Positions 26,481 to 33,371 of a DNA stretch of 64,000 nucleotides are shown here, in pieces. Positions within the stretch are counted from its first letter, which is position 1. Each line of letters begins with the position of its first letter. The stretch covers positions 558,001-622,000 of the forward strand of contig JAUKVZ010000002.1 in assembly GCA_032355985.1 (NCBI GenBank), given 5' to 3'. The position numbers and the translations under genes were made by a program. The notes beneath the pieces were generated by a model. That model did not search any database. It saw only the letters and a program-made list of their open reading frames with translations, and had not been told where the DNA came from. The stretch is from Sarcodiotheca gaudichaudii. Its lineage: Eukaryota; Rhodophyta; Florideophyceae; Gigartinales; Solieriaceae.

Positions 26481-27197
26481 ATGAGCACGACGCCTCGCAT
26501 GAGGCTTGCGCGCTGCGCTATCGCTGCAGCTGCGCTTGCGACGGGAACGGCCGCATATGCGGACACTGCGTATATGCTTTCTGATCATCCGGACGGCTCT
26601 GCGGCGCCTCCGACGTATGGTCTTCGCCAGGACAACATCTTCAGCTCGCTTCCGGGCGGTGTTGGCGGTGTGACGACGTTTTCATTCGACGTGCATGATG
26701 ACGTTCGCATGGTTGTGTCACAGTCGGGCAGCGATCTTGTGATCAATATCGCCGGCACGGTGTACGGCGGCGTTGATACAGGTTCGGGCTACGGCTTCGG
26801 CGAAGGCTCTTACGATCTCGACTTCACGTTCAACTTCAACGTGATGGAGATGGGCACGGGCTACATCGTGGCGCCTTCTGATGTCGGCAACACGGGCACG
26901 CTTGTGTCGCAGGGCAACGCCGATGTCGCGATGGGCACGACGTTCAACTTCTATGACTTCTCGGGCAACTCGTTTATCTTCAAGCAGGATGAGCATCGCC
27001 TGGGCGGCCATGATGAAGCGGGCGACGGCTTCTGGGTCGGCCGCGGCTGGACGACTTTCAACAGCAATGGCACGGATTCATCCGGCACGCAGGACTGGCT
27101 GTTCATCGGAACGCTGGCTCCGACGCCGACGGCGATCGGCTTCGGCATGGCCGGGATGTTCGGTCTCGGCGCGATGCGCCGTCGCCGCCTTGCGTGA
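26481..27197 (+). CDS. secreted protein with PEP-CTERM-like sorting signal
   Basis: 238 residues. ATG at 26481 with AGGGAG 8 bases upstream; signal peptide residues 1-27 ending AYA. The body is beta-rich, Gly/Asp/Phe-rich and low in cysteine. The C-terminus has the tripartite sorting tail: APTPTA, a hydrophobic helix (IGFGMAGMFGLGAM) and RRRR before the end. By family, exosortase would cleave there and the protein would be placed at the surface or in an extracellular matrix; no exosortase gene is in the window. A clean terminator follows at 27239. Confidence 0.75.
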   Translation: MSTTPRMRLARCAIAAAALATGTAAYADTAYMLSDHPDGSAAPPTYGLRQDNIFSSLPGGVGGVTTFSFDVHDDVRMVVSQSGSDLVINIAGTVYGGVDTGSGYGFGEGSYDLDFTFNFNVMEMGTGYIVAPSDVGNTGTLVSQGNADVAMGTTFNFYDFSGNSFIFKQDEHRLGGHDEAGDGFWVGRGWTTFNSNGTDSSGTQDWLFIGTLAPTPTAIGFGMAGMFGLGAMRRRRLA

Positions 27198-27238
27198 CGC
27201 AACAGTTTGACGCTTTCTGATCAGTGACTGCGAGTGAC

Positions 27239-27273
27239 AGCCCGCCGGCTCTGGTGATCGCCGGCGGGCTTTG
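27239..27273 (+). terminator. rho-independent terminator, right half reused as island repeat
   Basis: A perfect 11-bp stem (27239-27249 with 27260-27270) with a 10-base loop, then TTTG. The segment 27246-27281, which includes the loop and right arm, is copied exactly at 29674-29709. Confidence 0.8.
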
Positions 27274-27281
27274 TCATGCGC
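27246..27281 (+). repeat. 36-bp direct repeat, left copy
   Basis: Identical over 36 bases to 29674-29709, with mismatches on both outer sides. This copy lies in a complete terminator. It marks the left border of the ParB/methyltransferase island and may be an attachment or duplicated target site. Confidence 0.9.
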
Positions 27282-27313
27282 TGTTGGAGCGCGCCCCCCT
27301 ATCCATCCCCTAG

Positions 27314-27326
27314 TTGCGCGTCGCAA
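27314..27326. promoter_or_regulatory. short inverted repeat upstream of island gene 1
   Basis: TTGCG (27314-27318) and CGCAA (27322-27326) flank three bases, 18 bases upstream of the -10-like box. A possible operator for self-control; may be chance. Confidence 0.25.
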
Positions 27327-27343
27327 GTGAGATCGACCGAAGT

Positions 27344-27349
27344 TAGAAT
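27344..27349 (+). promoter_or_regulatory. -10 box (TAGAAT), near-leaderless start
   Basis: TTAGAATC ends 10 bases before the ATG at 27360, so the transcript would begin at or just before the start codon. No Shine-Dalgarno is present. Confidence 0.5.
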
Positions 27350-27359
27350 CCCTCGCACA

Positions 27360-28664
27360 ATGGCAGAGATTCAAACGCTAAGCCCCGCCGATCTTCTCAT
27401 CGATACAAGCAATCCACGTCTGCTCGAATCGAGTGGAGGTCAGCGAGAAGCACAACGAGACATCGCTGAAAACCAGAAGCAGAAGCTTCTAAAACTTGCC
27501 AAGGACATTGCGGCTTACGGACTGAATCCGTGCGACCTGCCGATCGTGATGGCGAATAAAGGCCAGCGGCGCCGATTCACAGTCCTCGAGGGGAACAGGC
27601 GCCTAGCCGCAATACGCTCACTTGAAAACCCAGAAGCAATCGTCGGAGCCGTGCCGGATAAGGTGCTTCAAGGAATCCGAGAGGCTAGTCGCGTTTACCT
27701 TGAGAATCCCGTCCAAGACATTGATTGTCTAGTGGTCAAGTCACGCGAGGAGGCTAGGCACTGGATTGAGTTACGACATACTGGCGAAAACGAAGGCGCA
27801 GGCTTGGTGAGATGGGGGGCCGACGAGACTTCACGATATCGCAAGCGAACGGGCAAGTACGAGCCACACTCACAAGCACTGGATTTTCTTGAAGATCAAG
27901 GCGCTATCAGTTCGGCAGAACGTAAGAACATCCCAACGACTAGCATCAAACGCCTGCTCAGCAGTCCTGACGTTCGCGCGAAGCTTGGCGTCGACGTGGT
28001 TAACGGCGAGCTTCAACCGCTAGCAGACCCGGCCAAAGTTGCCAAAGCGCTGAAACACGTAGTAAATGACTTCGCAAGCGGCAAGTATAAGGTTGCGGAT
28101 ATCTATACCAAGGAACAGCGCTCGGCCTATGCAAAGAAAATTCCTGCAAGCGTGGCAGTGAAGGCATCGGATGCGGACAACACGGCGCGCAAGTCAAAGA
28201 AGGTACGCAGAAAGAAGAAGACGAAGCGGAAGCGTCGCGTGCAAGAACATCTCATTCCGTCAGACTGCGAGTTGAGCATCGACGATGATCGCGCGGCTGA
28301 CATCGAGATTGAACTTCGGAATCTGCGCCTGGCCGAGTACTCCAACGCCGTGGCAGTGCTGCTGCGTGTGTTCGTTGAACTAAGTGTTGACGCATACATC
28401 AGGACTAACGCACTAGACGTCGCCGATGGCAGCAAGCTGGGGGAGCGGATTCGAAAGGTGCTAGAGGACTTGGTGAGCCACAAGAAGTTATCGAAAGCTC
28501 AGGCGGCGGGTATTCGAACAATGCTGCAAAAGAACTCTTTTCTAGCCCCGACGGTGTTTCACCTTCACGAATACGTGCACAACCCATTTGTTTTTCCGGC
28601 CGCTTCAGACTTGCGGCAACACTGGAAGGGCCTGCAGCCATTTATAGTCGCAATCTGGTCCTAG
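27360..28664 (+). CDS. ParB/Srx-fold nuclease-like protein of the island
   Basis: 434 residues from the ATG at 27360. The N-terminal ~110 residues are a ParB-type domain: LLIDTSNPRLLE (~11-22), a helix (LLKLAKDIAAYGLNPCDLPI), then the box VLEGNRRLAA (E77-G78-N79-R80-R81). That box corresponds to the GERR/DGQQR nucleotide-binding motif of ParB, Srx and DUF262 proteins. The middle (~115-270) is mixed helical. A basic linker (KKVRRKKKTKRKRR) lies near 280-295. The last ~120 residues are a helical domain with VAVLLRVFVELSVDAYI and FHLHEYVHNPF. It is not a chromosome-partition ParB: no HTH is evident and no parA is nearby. ParB-fold proteins can be CTPases, nucleases or DNA-binding regulators. Paired with a methyltransferase, a restriction or regulatory role is plausible but unproven. 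Confidence 0.75.
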   Translation: MAEIQTLSPADLLIDTSNPRLLESSGGQREAQRDIAENQKQKLLKLAKDIAAYGLNPCDLPIVMANKGQRRRFTVLEGNRRLAAIRSLENPEAIVGAVPDKVLQGIREASRVYLENPVQDIDCLVVKSREEARHWIELRHTGENEGAGLVRWGADETSRYRKRTGKYEPHSQALDFLEDQGAISSAERKNIPTTSIKRLLSSPDVRAKLGVDVVNGELQPLADPAKVAKALKHVVNDFASGKYKVADIYTKEQRSAYAKKIPASVAVKASDADNTARKSKKVRRKKKTKRKRRVQEHLIPSDCELSIDDDRAADIEIELRNLRLAEYSNAVAVLLRVFVELSVDAYIRTNALDVADGSKLGERIRKVLEDLVSHKKLSKAQAAGIRTMLQKNSFLAPTVFHLHEYVHNPFVFPAASDLRQHWKGLQPFIVAIWS

Positions 28665-28693
28665 AGGCGGTGGCCAGCTCGATCCCGCTCGCT

Positions 28694-28699
28694 TAGAAT
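28694..28699 (+). promoter_or_regulatory. -10 box (TAGAAT), leaderless start
   Basis: TTAGAATT ends 7 bases before the ATG at 28707. It is the same box as upstream of the ParB-like gene, so the methyltransferase probably has its own leaderless transcript. Confidence 0.5.
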
Positions 28700-28706
28700 T
28701 CGCAAC

Positions 28707-29600
28707 ATGCCACATTATTCACCCCTTAGGTATCCGGGCGGAAAGCGTCGCTTGACCGACACCGTGATGTGCCTTCTCGACACCAATGACTTAGCGGACA
28801 TCGAATATGCAGAGCCTTACGCTGGAGGTGCTTCGATTGGCCTCGCGCTCCTGCTCTCCGAGTACGCGTCTGTGATCCACCTGAATGATCTGAGCAGACC
28901 AATTTATGCGTTCTGGCACACAGCACTGAATGATCCCGATTGGCTCTGCGCGCGCATCGCAAACGTTCGTGTGACGATGCGCGTCTGGAAACGCCAAAGA
29001 AACATTCTCGACAGAGCTGAGTCAGCCGAGTTGGATGAACTTGGCTTCGCGGCCTTCTTCCTGAATCGCACGAACCGATCGGGGATTCTAGGTGGCGGCG
29101 TCATTGGCGGAAAAGCGCAAGACGGCGACTGGCTTATGGACGCTCGATTCGGACGCAAGACTTTAATTGAGCGGATCCGTCGTATTTCGCGATATCGCAA
29201 TCGCATCGAACTCTACCAGTACGATGCACTGGATTTCATTCGCAAAGTGGTTTCTCAATTTGGCAAGACGGGCTTTGCATTCATCGATCCCCCATATGTC
29301 GAGAGTGGTCGCGACTTGTACCTCAATGACTACAACACCTCTGATCATCAGAAGGTTGCACAGAAGGTCATGAAACTGCGAACCAATTGGGTAGTTACAT
29401 ATGACCAAGCCGCCACTAAGCACAAACTGTATGAGCATCAAAGAAGAGTCGTCTACAAGTTGCACTACGTCTCTAGCTCTCGATATCTCGGCCGCGAAGT
29501 GATGTTTGTGTCAGACGGACTAACGCTACCACCACTCCCGGAACTCATGGGCCAGTTCATGCATTTGGTGCGACATCAGTGCCGAATCTCCGCTGCGTAA
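28707..29600 (+). CDS. D12-class N6-adenine DNA methyltransferase
   Basis: 297 residues with the motif order of Dam/D12 (alpha-class) methyltransferases. N-terminal PLRYPGGKRRL is motif X; YAEPYAGGASIGLALLL (~33-49) is SAM-binding motif I. LND follows near 60, NRTNRSGILGGG near 120, and the catalytic DPPY is D194-Y197 (FIDPPY), with later YNTSDHQ typical of the class. It transfers a methyl group from SAM to N6 of adenine in a short DNA site, which cannot be read from sequence. All key residues are intact. It follows the ParB-like gene by 42 bases in the same low-GC island. It could be the protective half of a restriction-like pair or an orphan regulator. Confidence 0.88.
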   Translation: MPHYSPLRYPGGKRRLTDTVMCLLDTNDLADIEYAEPYAGGASIGLALLLSEYASVIHLNDLSRPIYAFWHTALNDPDWLCARIANVRVTMRVWKRQRNILDRAESAELDELGFAAFFLNRTNRSGILGGGVIGGKAQDGDWLMDARFGRKTLIERIRRISRYRNRIELYQYDALDFIRKVVSQFGKTGFAFIDPPYVESGRDLYLNDYNTSDHQKVAQKVMKLRTNWVVTYDQAATKHKLYEHQRRVVYKLHYVSSSRYLGREVMFVSDGLTLPPLPELMGQFMHLVRHQCRISAA

Positions 29601-29601
29601 G

Positions 29602-29648
29602 CAAAGCAACAGGAACGCATAAGAGGCAATCTTGAGCATGTTGCTTTG
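29602..29648 (+). repeat. 9-bp inverted repeat after the methyltransferase
   Basis: CAAAGCAAC (29602-29610) and GTTGCTTTG (29640-29648) are perfect reverse complements around a 29-base loop, at the island's right end. It may be a terminator, or part of the recombination site next to the right 36-bp repeat. Confidence 0.4.
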
Positions 29649-29673
29649 GTTCAAGCGATCGACATGGGCCGAT

Positions 29674-29709
29674 CGGCTCTGGTGATCGCCGGCGGGCTTT
29701 GTCATGCGC
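29674..29709 (+). repeat. 36-bp direct repeat, right copy
   Basis: Exact copy of 27246-27281. Here the left terminator arm is missing: the bases before it form a different palindrome (GCCGATCGGC, 29668-29677). nadA ends 7 bases beyond it, as expected if the island split an original terminator shared by two convergent genes. Confidence 0.9.
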
Positions 29710-29716
29710 GGGTGGT

Positions 29717-30907
29717 TCAGCTGGTCGCCATCGGCGCGGCTGTGAGTTCGAGCATGCGATTGAGGGCGACGAGGGCCCACTTTCGCGCTTCGGGATGGAC
29801 GCTGATCTGATTGACGACTTCGCCTTCGGCGAGTTTGTCGAGCGTCCAGAGCAGGTGGGGCTCGTCGATGCGGTACATCGTGGTGCAGAGACACTGGCAG
29901 TCGGAGAGGATGCGCACGTGGATGTTGCGCTTCTTCGCGGCTTGTGCGAGGCGGTTGACGAGATGCACTTCCGTGCCGATGGCCCAGCGGGAGCCTTCGG
30001 GGGCGTCTTCGATCATGCGGATGATGTATTCGGTGGAGCCTTGATAATCCGCCTTGTCGACGACTTCCTTGCAGCACTCGGGATGGACGAGGATGTTCAT
30101 CCCGGGATCGGATTCGCGCAGCTCGTCGCAGTGTTCGGGGCGGAACAGCTTGTGCACTGAGCAGTGTCCGGCCCAGAGGATGACGCTGGAGGCGAGGAAC
30201 TGCTCTGCGCTTGCGCCGCCGATGTCGATGCCCTGGCGCGCGAGTTTGGGATCGTAGATGCAGGTTTGTGTGTCGGTGTCGAGGCCGTATGCCGCGGCTG
30301 TGTTGCGCCCGAGATGCTGATCGGGAAGGAAGATGATCTTGATGTCATCTTCGGGTGATGCATTCTGTTCGGCGCCGCCCTTCATGGCCCACTGGAAGAC
30401 GCGATCTGCGTTGCTTGATGTGCAGACGGCGCCGCCTCGTTCGCCGACGAACGCCTTGATGGCGGCCGACGAGTTCATGTAGGTGATGGGGATGAGGCGG
30501 CCTCGCCAGCCTTGCGCTTCGAGCGCTTCGTGAATGGCGTCCCAGGCGAGGGTGACATCTTCGTACTGCGCCATGTCGGCCATGGAGCAGCCGGCGGAGA
30601 GATCGGGAAGGATGACGCTGACGTCTTCGTCGGTGAGGATGTCGGCGGACTCGGCCATGAAGTGGACGCCGCAGAAGATGACGGCGCTTGCGCCGACTTC
30701 CTCGACGCGTTGTGCGGCGAGCTGGCTGAGTTTGAAGGAGTCGCCGGTGAAGTCGGCATGGCGGACGACTTCGTCGGTCTGGTAGTGATGGCCGAGGATG
30801 ACGACCTGACCTGCGAGCTCTCGTCTGCGCGTTTCGATCTGCGCGCAGAGATCGTCTGCGGCGAGGGATCGGTAGTGCTCAGGGAGTGATGGCTGCCAGT
30901 GGATCAT
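29717..30907 (-). CDS. nadA: quinolinate synthase NadA
   Basis: Condenses iminoaspartate with dihydroxyacetone phosphate to quinolinate in NAD synthesis, using a [4Fe-4S] cluster. 396 residues from the ATG at 30907, with GGAG 6 bases upstream; a GTG four codons earlier is less likely. Family motifs: VILGHHYQTDEV, GDSFKLS, VIFCGVHFMAESA, AGCSMAD, FLPDQHLGRNTA, VHPEC, and a C-terminal cysteine cluster (SDCQCLCTTMYR). nadB and nadC are not nearby. Its 3' end abuts the right repeat of the island, which has removed half of its terminator hairpin. Confidence 0.95.
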   Translation of the reverse strand: MIHWQPSLPEHYRSLAADDLCAQIETRRRELAGQVVILGHHYQTDEVVRHADFTGDSFKLSQLAAQRVEEVGASAVIFCGVHFMAESADILTDEDVSVILPDLSAGCSMADMAQYEDVTLAWDAIHEALEAQGWRGRLIPITYMNSSAAIKAFVGERGGAVCTSSNADRVFQWAMKGGAEQNASPEDDIKIIFLPDQHLGRNTAAAYGLDTDTQTCIYDPKLARQGIDIGGASAEQFLASSVILWAGHCSVHKLFRPEHCDELRESDPGMNILVHPECCKEVVDKADYQGSTEYIIRMIEDAPEGSRWAIGTEVHLVNRLAQAAKKRNIHVRILSDCQCLCTTMYRIDEPHLLWTLDKLAEGEVVNQISVHPEARKWALVALNRMLELTAAPMATS

Positions 30908-30974
30908 GTGCGTCTCCACATCGTGCTGATGGGGGACGCATTGTAGACGCGCGGGTCGTCTGAATCGGCGTCAA

Positions 30975-31349
30975 TCAGGCGACGGCGCGGAGGCCGGCCT
31001 GGCTGCTTTCGGGCTTGTCGTAGCAGACGGCGACGGCCTGGCTGTGGTGGTCAATGGGGCTGACGCGGACGACGCGGGCCCGGACCATGGCGTTTTCGGG
31101 GATGAGGGGCGAGTCGTCCCAGTCGATGGCGATTTCGAGTTCGTCGCCGGGCTTGACGGGCTTCTCGCGATTGAGGCAGAGAAGGGCGCCGCCCTTGGAG
31201 ACGTTGGAGGTCGTGGCGGGGATGAATCGTGCGGCGCCGACGTGGAGGATCTTGGCGGGCCTGGCGGCGGGGATGCGCGTGAAGATGCGTCGATCCTCGA
31301 CGGGGAGGTCCTTGGCGAAGTTCAGGGGGTTGGCTTGTGTCTGGGCCAT
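30975..31349 (-). CDS. PilZ-domain c-di-GMP-binding protein
   Basis: 124 residues forming one PilZ domain. The binding motif RxxxR is RIFTR (~21-25) and the second motif NxSxxG is NVSKGG (~49-54), both intact, so c-di-GMP binding is likely. The ATG has GGAG 8 bases upstream. Single-domain PilZ proteins tune motility, pilus or polysaccharide machinery. It is 67 bases upstream of nadA in the same direction but functionally unrelated. The pilus ATPases in this window are 30 kb away. Confidence 0.85.
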   Translation of the reverse strand: MAQTQANPLNFAKDLPVEDRRIFTRIPAARPAKILHVGAARFIPATTSNVSKGGALLCLNREKPVKPGDELEIAIDWDDSPLIPENAMVRARVVRVSPIDHHSQAVAVCYDKPESSQAGLRAVA

Positions 31350-31532
31350 GGGTTGGCTCCGTGGTCGGCTCTGGGAGGAGTTGTCGATGGGTGCGGCGAG
31401 CGATGCCGAGGCCGCACCCGGTCCTTGTGCTATCGGTCATTCGGTTCGCGGACTTGGCGATCTGGATGTCGCGCACGGTTTGATTTCGATCGGAGCTCCA
31501 CCCCGGCTCGCGGGGGGCGTTACCTTGGTTTG

Positions 31533-32474
31533 ATGGAGATGATCGGCGTTGTGACTGCGATGAAGGGGTCTGACTTCGCGTCGGAGCTTGCGCTGACGCC
31601 GCTGCTGGGGGCGCCGCTGGTGTTGTGGGGCGTGAATAACCTTCTGCGGCGGCTGGATGCATCGAGTGTTTTCGTGGTGAGTAACGACGCGGGGACCCGG
31701 CGCATTGCGGAGCGGATCGGGATCGGGACGCTGGAGAGTGATCGTGATCTTGAGCCGCAGCGACTGCTGATGGCTGATCCGGCGCGGCCGTTTTGCTCGA
31801 AGTCGACGATTTCGCGAGCGATCGATGGCGGGCTGCATGAGCTTTCGCCATTTCAGACGAGTCCGATCGAGCGGATTCACATTCGCACGCCGGCGGAGCT
31901 GGATCTTGCGCGCGCGGTGGCGCGAGGGTTGCCGACTGATCATCCGTGCATTGCGGGGATTCGCGGGATGCGGCTTGGTCTGCCGACGGTGCGGGACGGC
32001 ATCAAGGCGATTGTTTCGGATGTGGATGGTGTGCTGACGGATCGGAAGCTGACGCTGAGCGCGAGCGGGCATGCGAGCCGCAGCTTCAATATGCATGACG
32101 GCATGGCGATGCGCCTGCTTGAGGCGGCGGGGTACAAGGTTGGCTGGTTGAGCGCGGGCGGCGATGATGGCGTGATTCGTGCGCGGGCTGCGCATCTGGG
32201 CGCGGCGGCGGTTGATGTCGGGCCGGGCGACAAGGGTGAGCGGTTCAGGAAGATCTGCGCGGAGATGGGAGTCGCGCCGGAGGAGACGCTTTTTGTCGGA
32301 GATGATGTGAATGATCTTCCGGCGATGAAGCTGGCGGCGATTTCGGTGTGTCCGGCGGATGCGATTGACGCTGTGCGCACGCATGTGGATGTGGTGCTTG
32401 ATTCGCGCGGGGGCGAAGGGGCGCTTCGGGAGCTTGCTGAGTATCTGCTGGACGCTTCGGCGGAAGGCGCATGA
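31533..32474 (+). CDS. degenerate cytidylyltransferase fused to KdsC-type HAD phosphatase
   Basis: 313 residues. The C-terminal half (from ~155) is a KdsC-family HAD phosphatase with intact VSDVDGVLTD (D163, D165) and FVGDDVNDLPAM. KdsC removes phosphate from KDO-8-phosphate or a related nonulosonate-9-phosphate. The N-terminal half looks like a shrunken NeuA/KdsB-type cytidylyltransferase: GAPLVLWGVNNLL and FVVSNDAGTRRIAERIG, with RIHIRTPAELDLARAVA closing it. It lacks a recognisable nucleotide-binding R-G-S-K loop, having AMKGSDF instead. The order matches the NeuA-KdsC-like fusion of vertebrate CMP-sialate synthetase. The start codon is followed closely by a second ATG. ispE begins one base after its stop. 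Confidence 0.75.
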   Translation: MEMIGVVTAMKGSDFASELALTPLLGAPLVLWGVNNLLRRLDASSVFVVSNDAGTRRIAERIGIGTLESDRDLEPQRLLMADPARPFCSKSTISRAIDGGLHELSPFQTSPIERIHIRTPAELDLARAVARGLPTDHPCIAGIRGMRLGLPTVRDGIKAIVSDVDGVLTDRKLTLSASGHASRSFNMHDGMAMRLLEAAGYKVGWLSAGGDDGVIRARAAHLGAAAVDVGPGDKGERFRKICAEMGVAPEETLFVGDDVNDLPAMKLAAISVCPADAIDAVRTHVDVVLDSRGGEGALRELAEYLLDASAEGA

Positions 32475-32475
32475 T

Positions 32476-33369
32476 GTGAGCGGCGTCGCGCGGCAGGCTT
32501 TGGCGAAGATCAATCTTGCGCTTGCCGTCGACAAGGCGCGTGCGGATGGGATGCATCCCTTGTGTTCGTGGATGGCGCCGATTTCGCTTTGCGATGAGAT
32601 TCGTGTTGAGCGGGTGGATGGCGAGAGCGCGTACAGGCTTGCGTGGCTTGCTGATGCGCCTGCGATGCGCACGATTGAGTGGAATCAGAAAGATGATCTT
32701 GCGGTGCGTGCGCATCGGCTGCTGGAGGAGCGGCTTGGCATGGATCTGCCGGTGCGGCTTTCGGTTGGCAAGCGGATTCCGCCGGGGGCGGGGCTTGGGG
32801 GTGGATCGTCAGATGCGGCGGCCGCGCTGCTGGCGCTGCGTGAACTGTTTGAACTTGATGTGACGACGGAGGAGCTGTGCGGCTTTGGCGCCGAGCTTGG
32901 GAGCGATGTGCCGTTCTTTATTGCCGATGGCGAGCTTGAGCCGGCGATTGTGTCGGGGGTTGGGGAGCGGGTGGAGCGGTGTGCGGCGGTTGAGGGGGCT
33001 TTGATTCTGGCGATGCCGCAGTTCGGATGTTCGACGGCGGAGGTGTATCGACGGTTTGACTCGATGGCGCCGGATCGGTTTCGCGCTGCAGAGGTTGAGG
33101 CGATGGCGCGCGGGGGAGATGTATCGAACGCCGGGCTTTTCAATGATCTTGCGGCGCCGGCGATGGCCGTTTCACCCGAGCTTGCGCGTTTGGTCGAGGT
33201 GATGGGCGCGGTGCTGGATGCGCCGGCGCATGTGACGGGAAGCGGGAGCGGTGTGTTTGCGATCGCTGAAGCGCGGCATGCGCATGTGCGGGCGGAGGAG
33301 CTGCAGTACGAGCTTGAAGCGCGGGGGATTCAGTGCGCCGTGATTGATGCGCGGTTCGGCGAGCCCTGA
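32476..33369 (+). CDS. ispE: 4-diphosphocytidyl-2-C-methyl-D-erythritol kinase IspE
   Basis: GHMP kinase of the MEP isoprenoid pathway. 297 residues from the GTG at 32476, with GGAAGG 8 bases upstream. N-terminal ALAKINLALAV is the family start; the ATP loop PPGAGLGGGSSDAAAALLAL begins at residue 102, and HVTGSGSGVFA near 255 is the third GHMP motif. It starts one base after the KdsC-fusion stop, so the pair is an operon. Both handle CMP- or phosphate-linked precursors of the envelope. Confidence 0.93.
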   Translation: MSGVARQALAKINLALAVDKARADGMHPLCSWMAPISLCDEIRVERVDGESAYRLAWLADAPAMRTIEWNQKDDLAVRAHRLLEERLGMDLPVRLSVGKRIPPGAGLGGGSSDAAAALLALRELFELDVTTEELCGFGAELGSDVPFFIADGELEPAIVSGVGERVERCAAVEGALILAMPQFGCSTAEVYRRFDSMAPDRFRAAEVEAMARGGDVSNAGLFNDLAAPAMAVSPELARLVEVMGAVLDAPAHVTGSGSGVFAIAEARHAHVRAEELQYELEARGIQCAVIDARFGEP

Positions 33370-33371
33370 GC

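Larger units (their letters stand above)
27282..29673 (+). mobile_element. two-gene genomic island (ParB-like + adenine methyltransferase)
   Basis: About 2.4 kb between perfect 36-bp repeats. Hand counts of two 60-base rows give 31/60 and 27/60 G+C, against 36/60 and 40/60 in rows of nearby host genes. Codon use is also visibly different (more A- and T-ending codons). Both genes point the same way. No integrase, transposase or terminal inverted repeat is present, so the element would need mobility functions in trans or be a remnant. Without it, the PEP-CTERM-like gene and nadA would be convergent neighbours across one terminator. Confidence 0.75.

Noticed and set aside
27360-28664. Chromosome-partition ParB
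   Set aside because: No parA neighbour, no parS-like repeats and no recognisable HTH; the box reads EGNRR and the C-terminus differs.
29602-29709. Integron attC site at the island end
   Set aside because: The core does not fit RYYYAAC/GTTRRRY and there is no integron integrase or cassette array.
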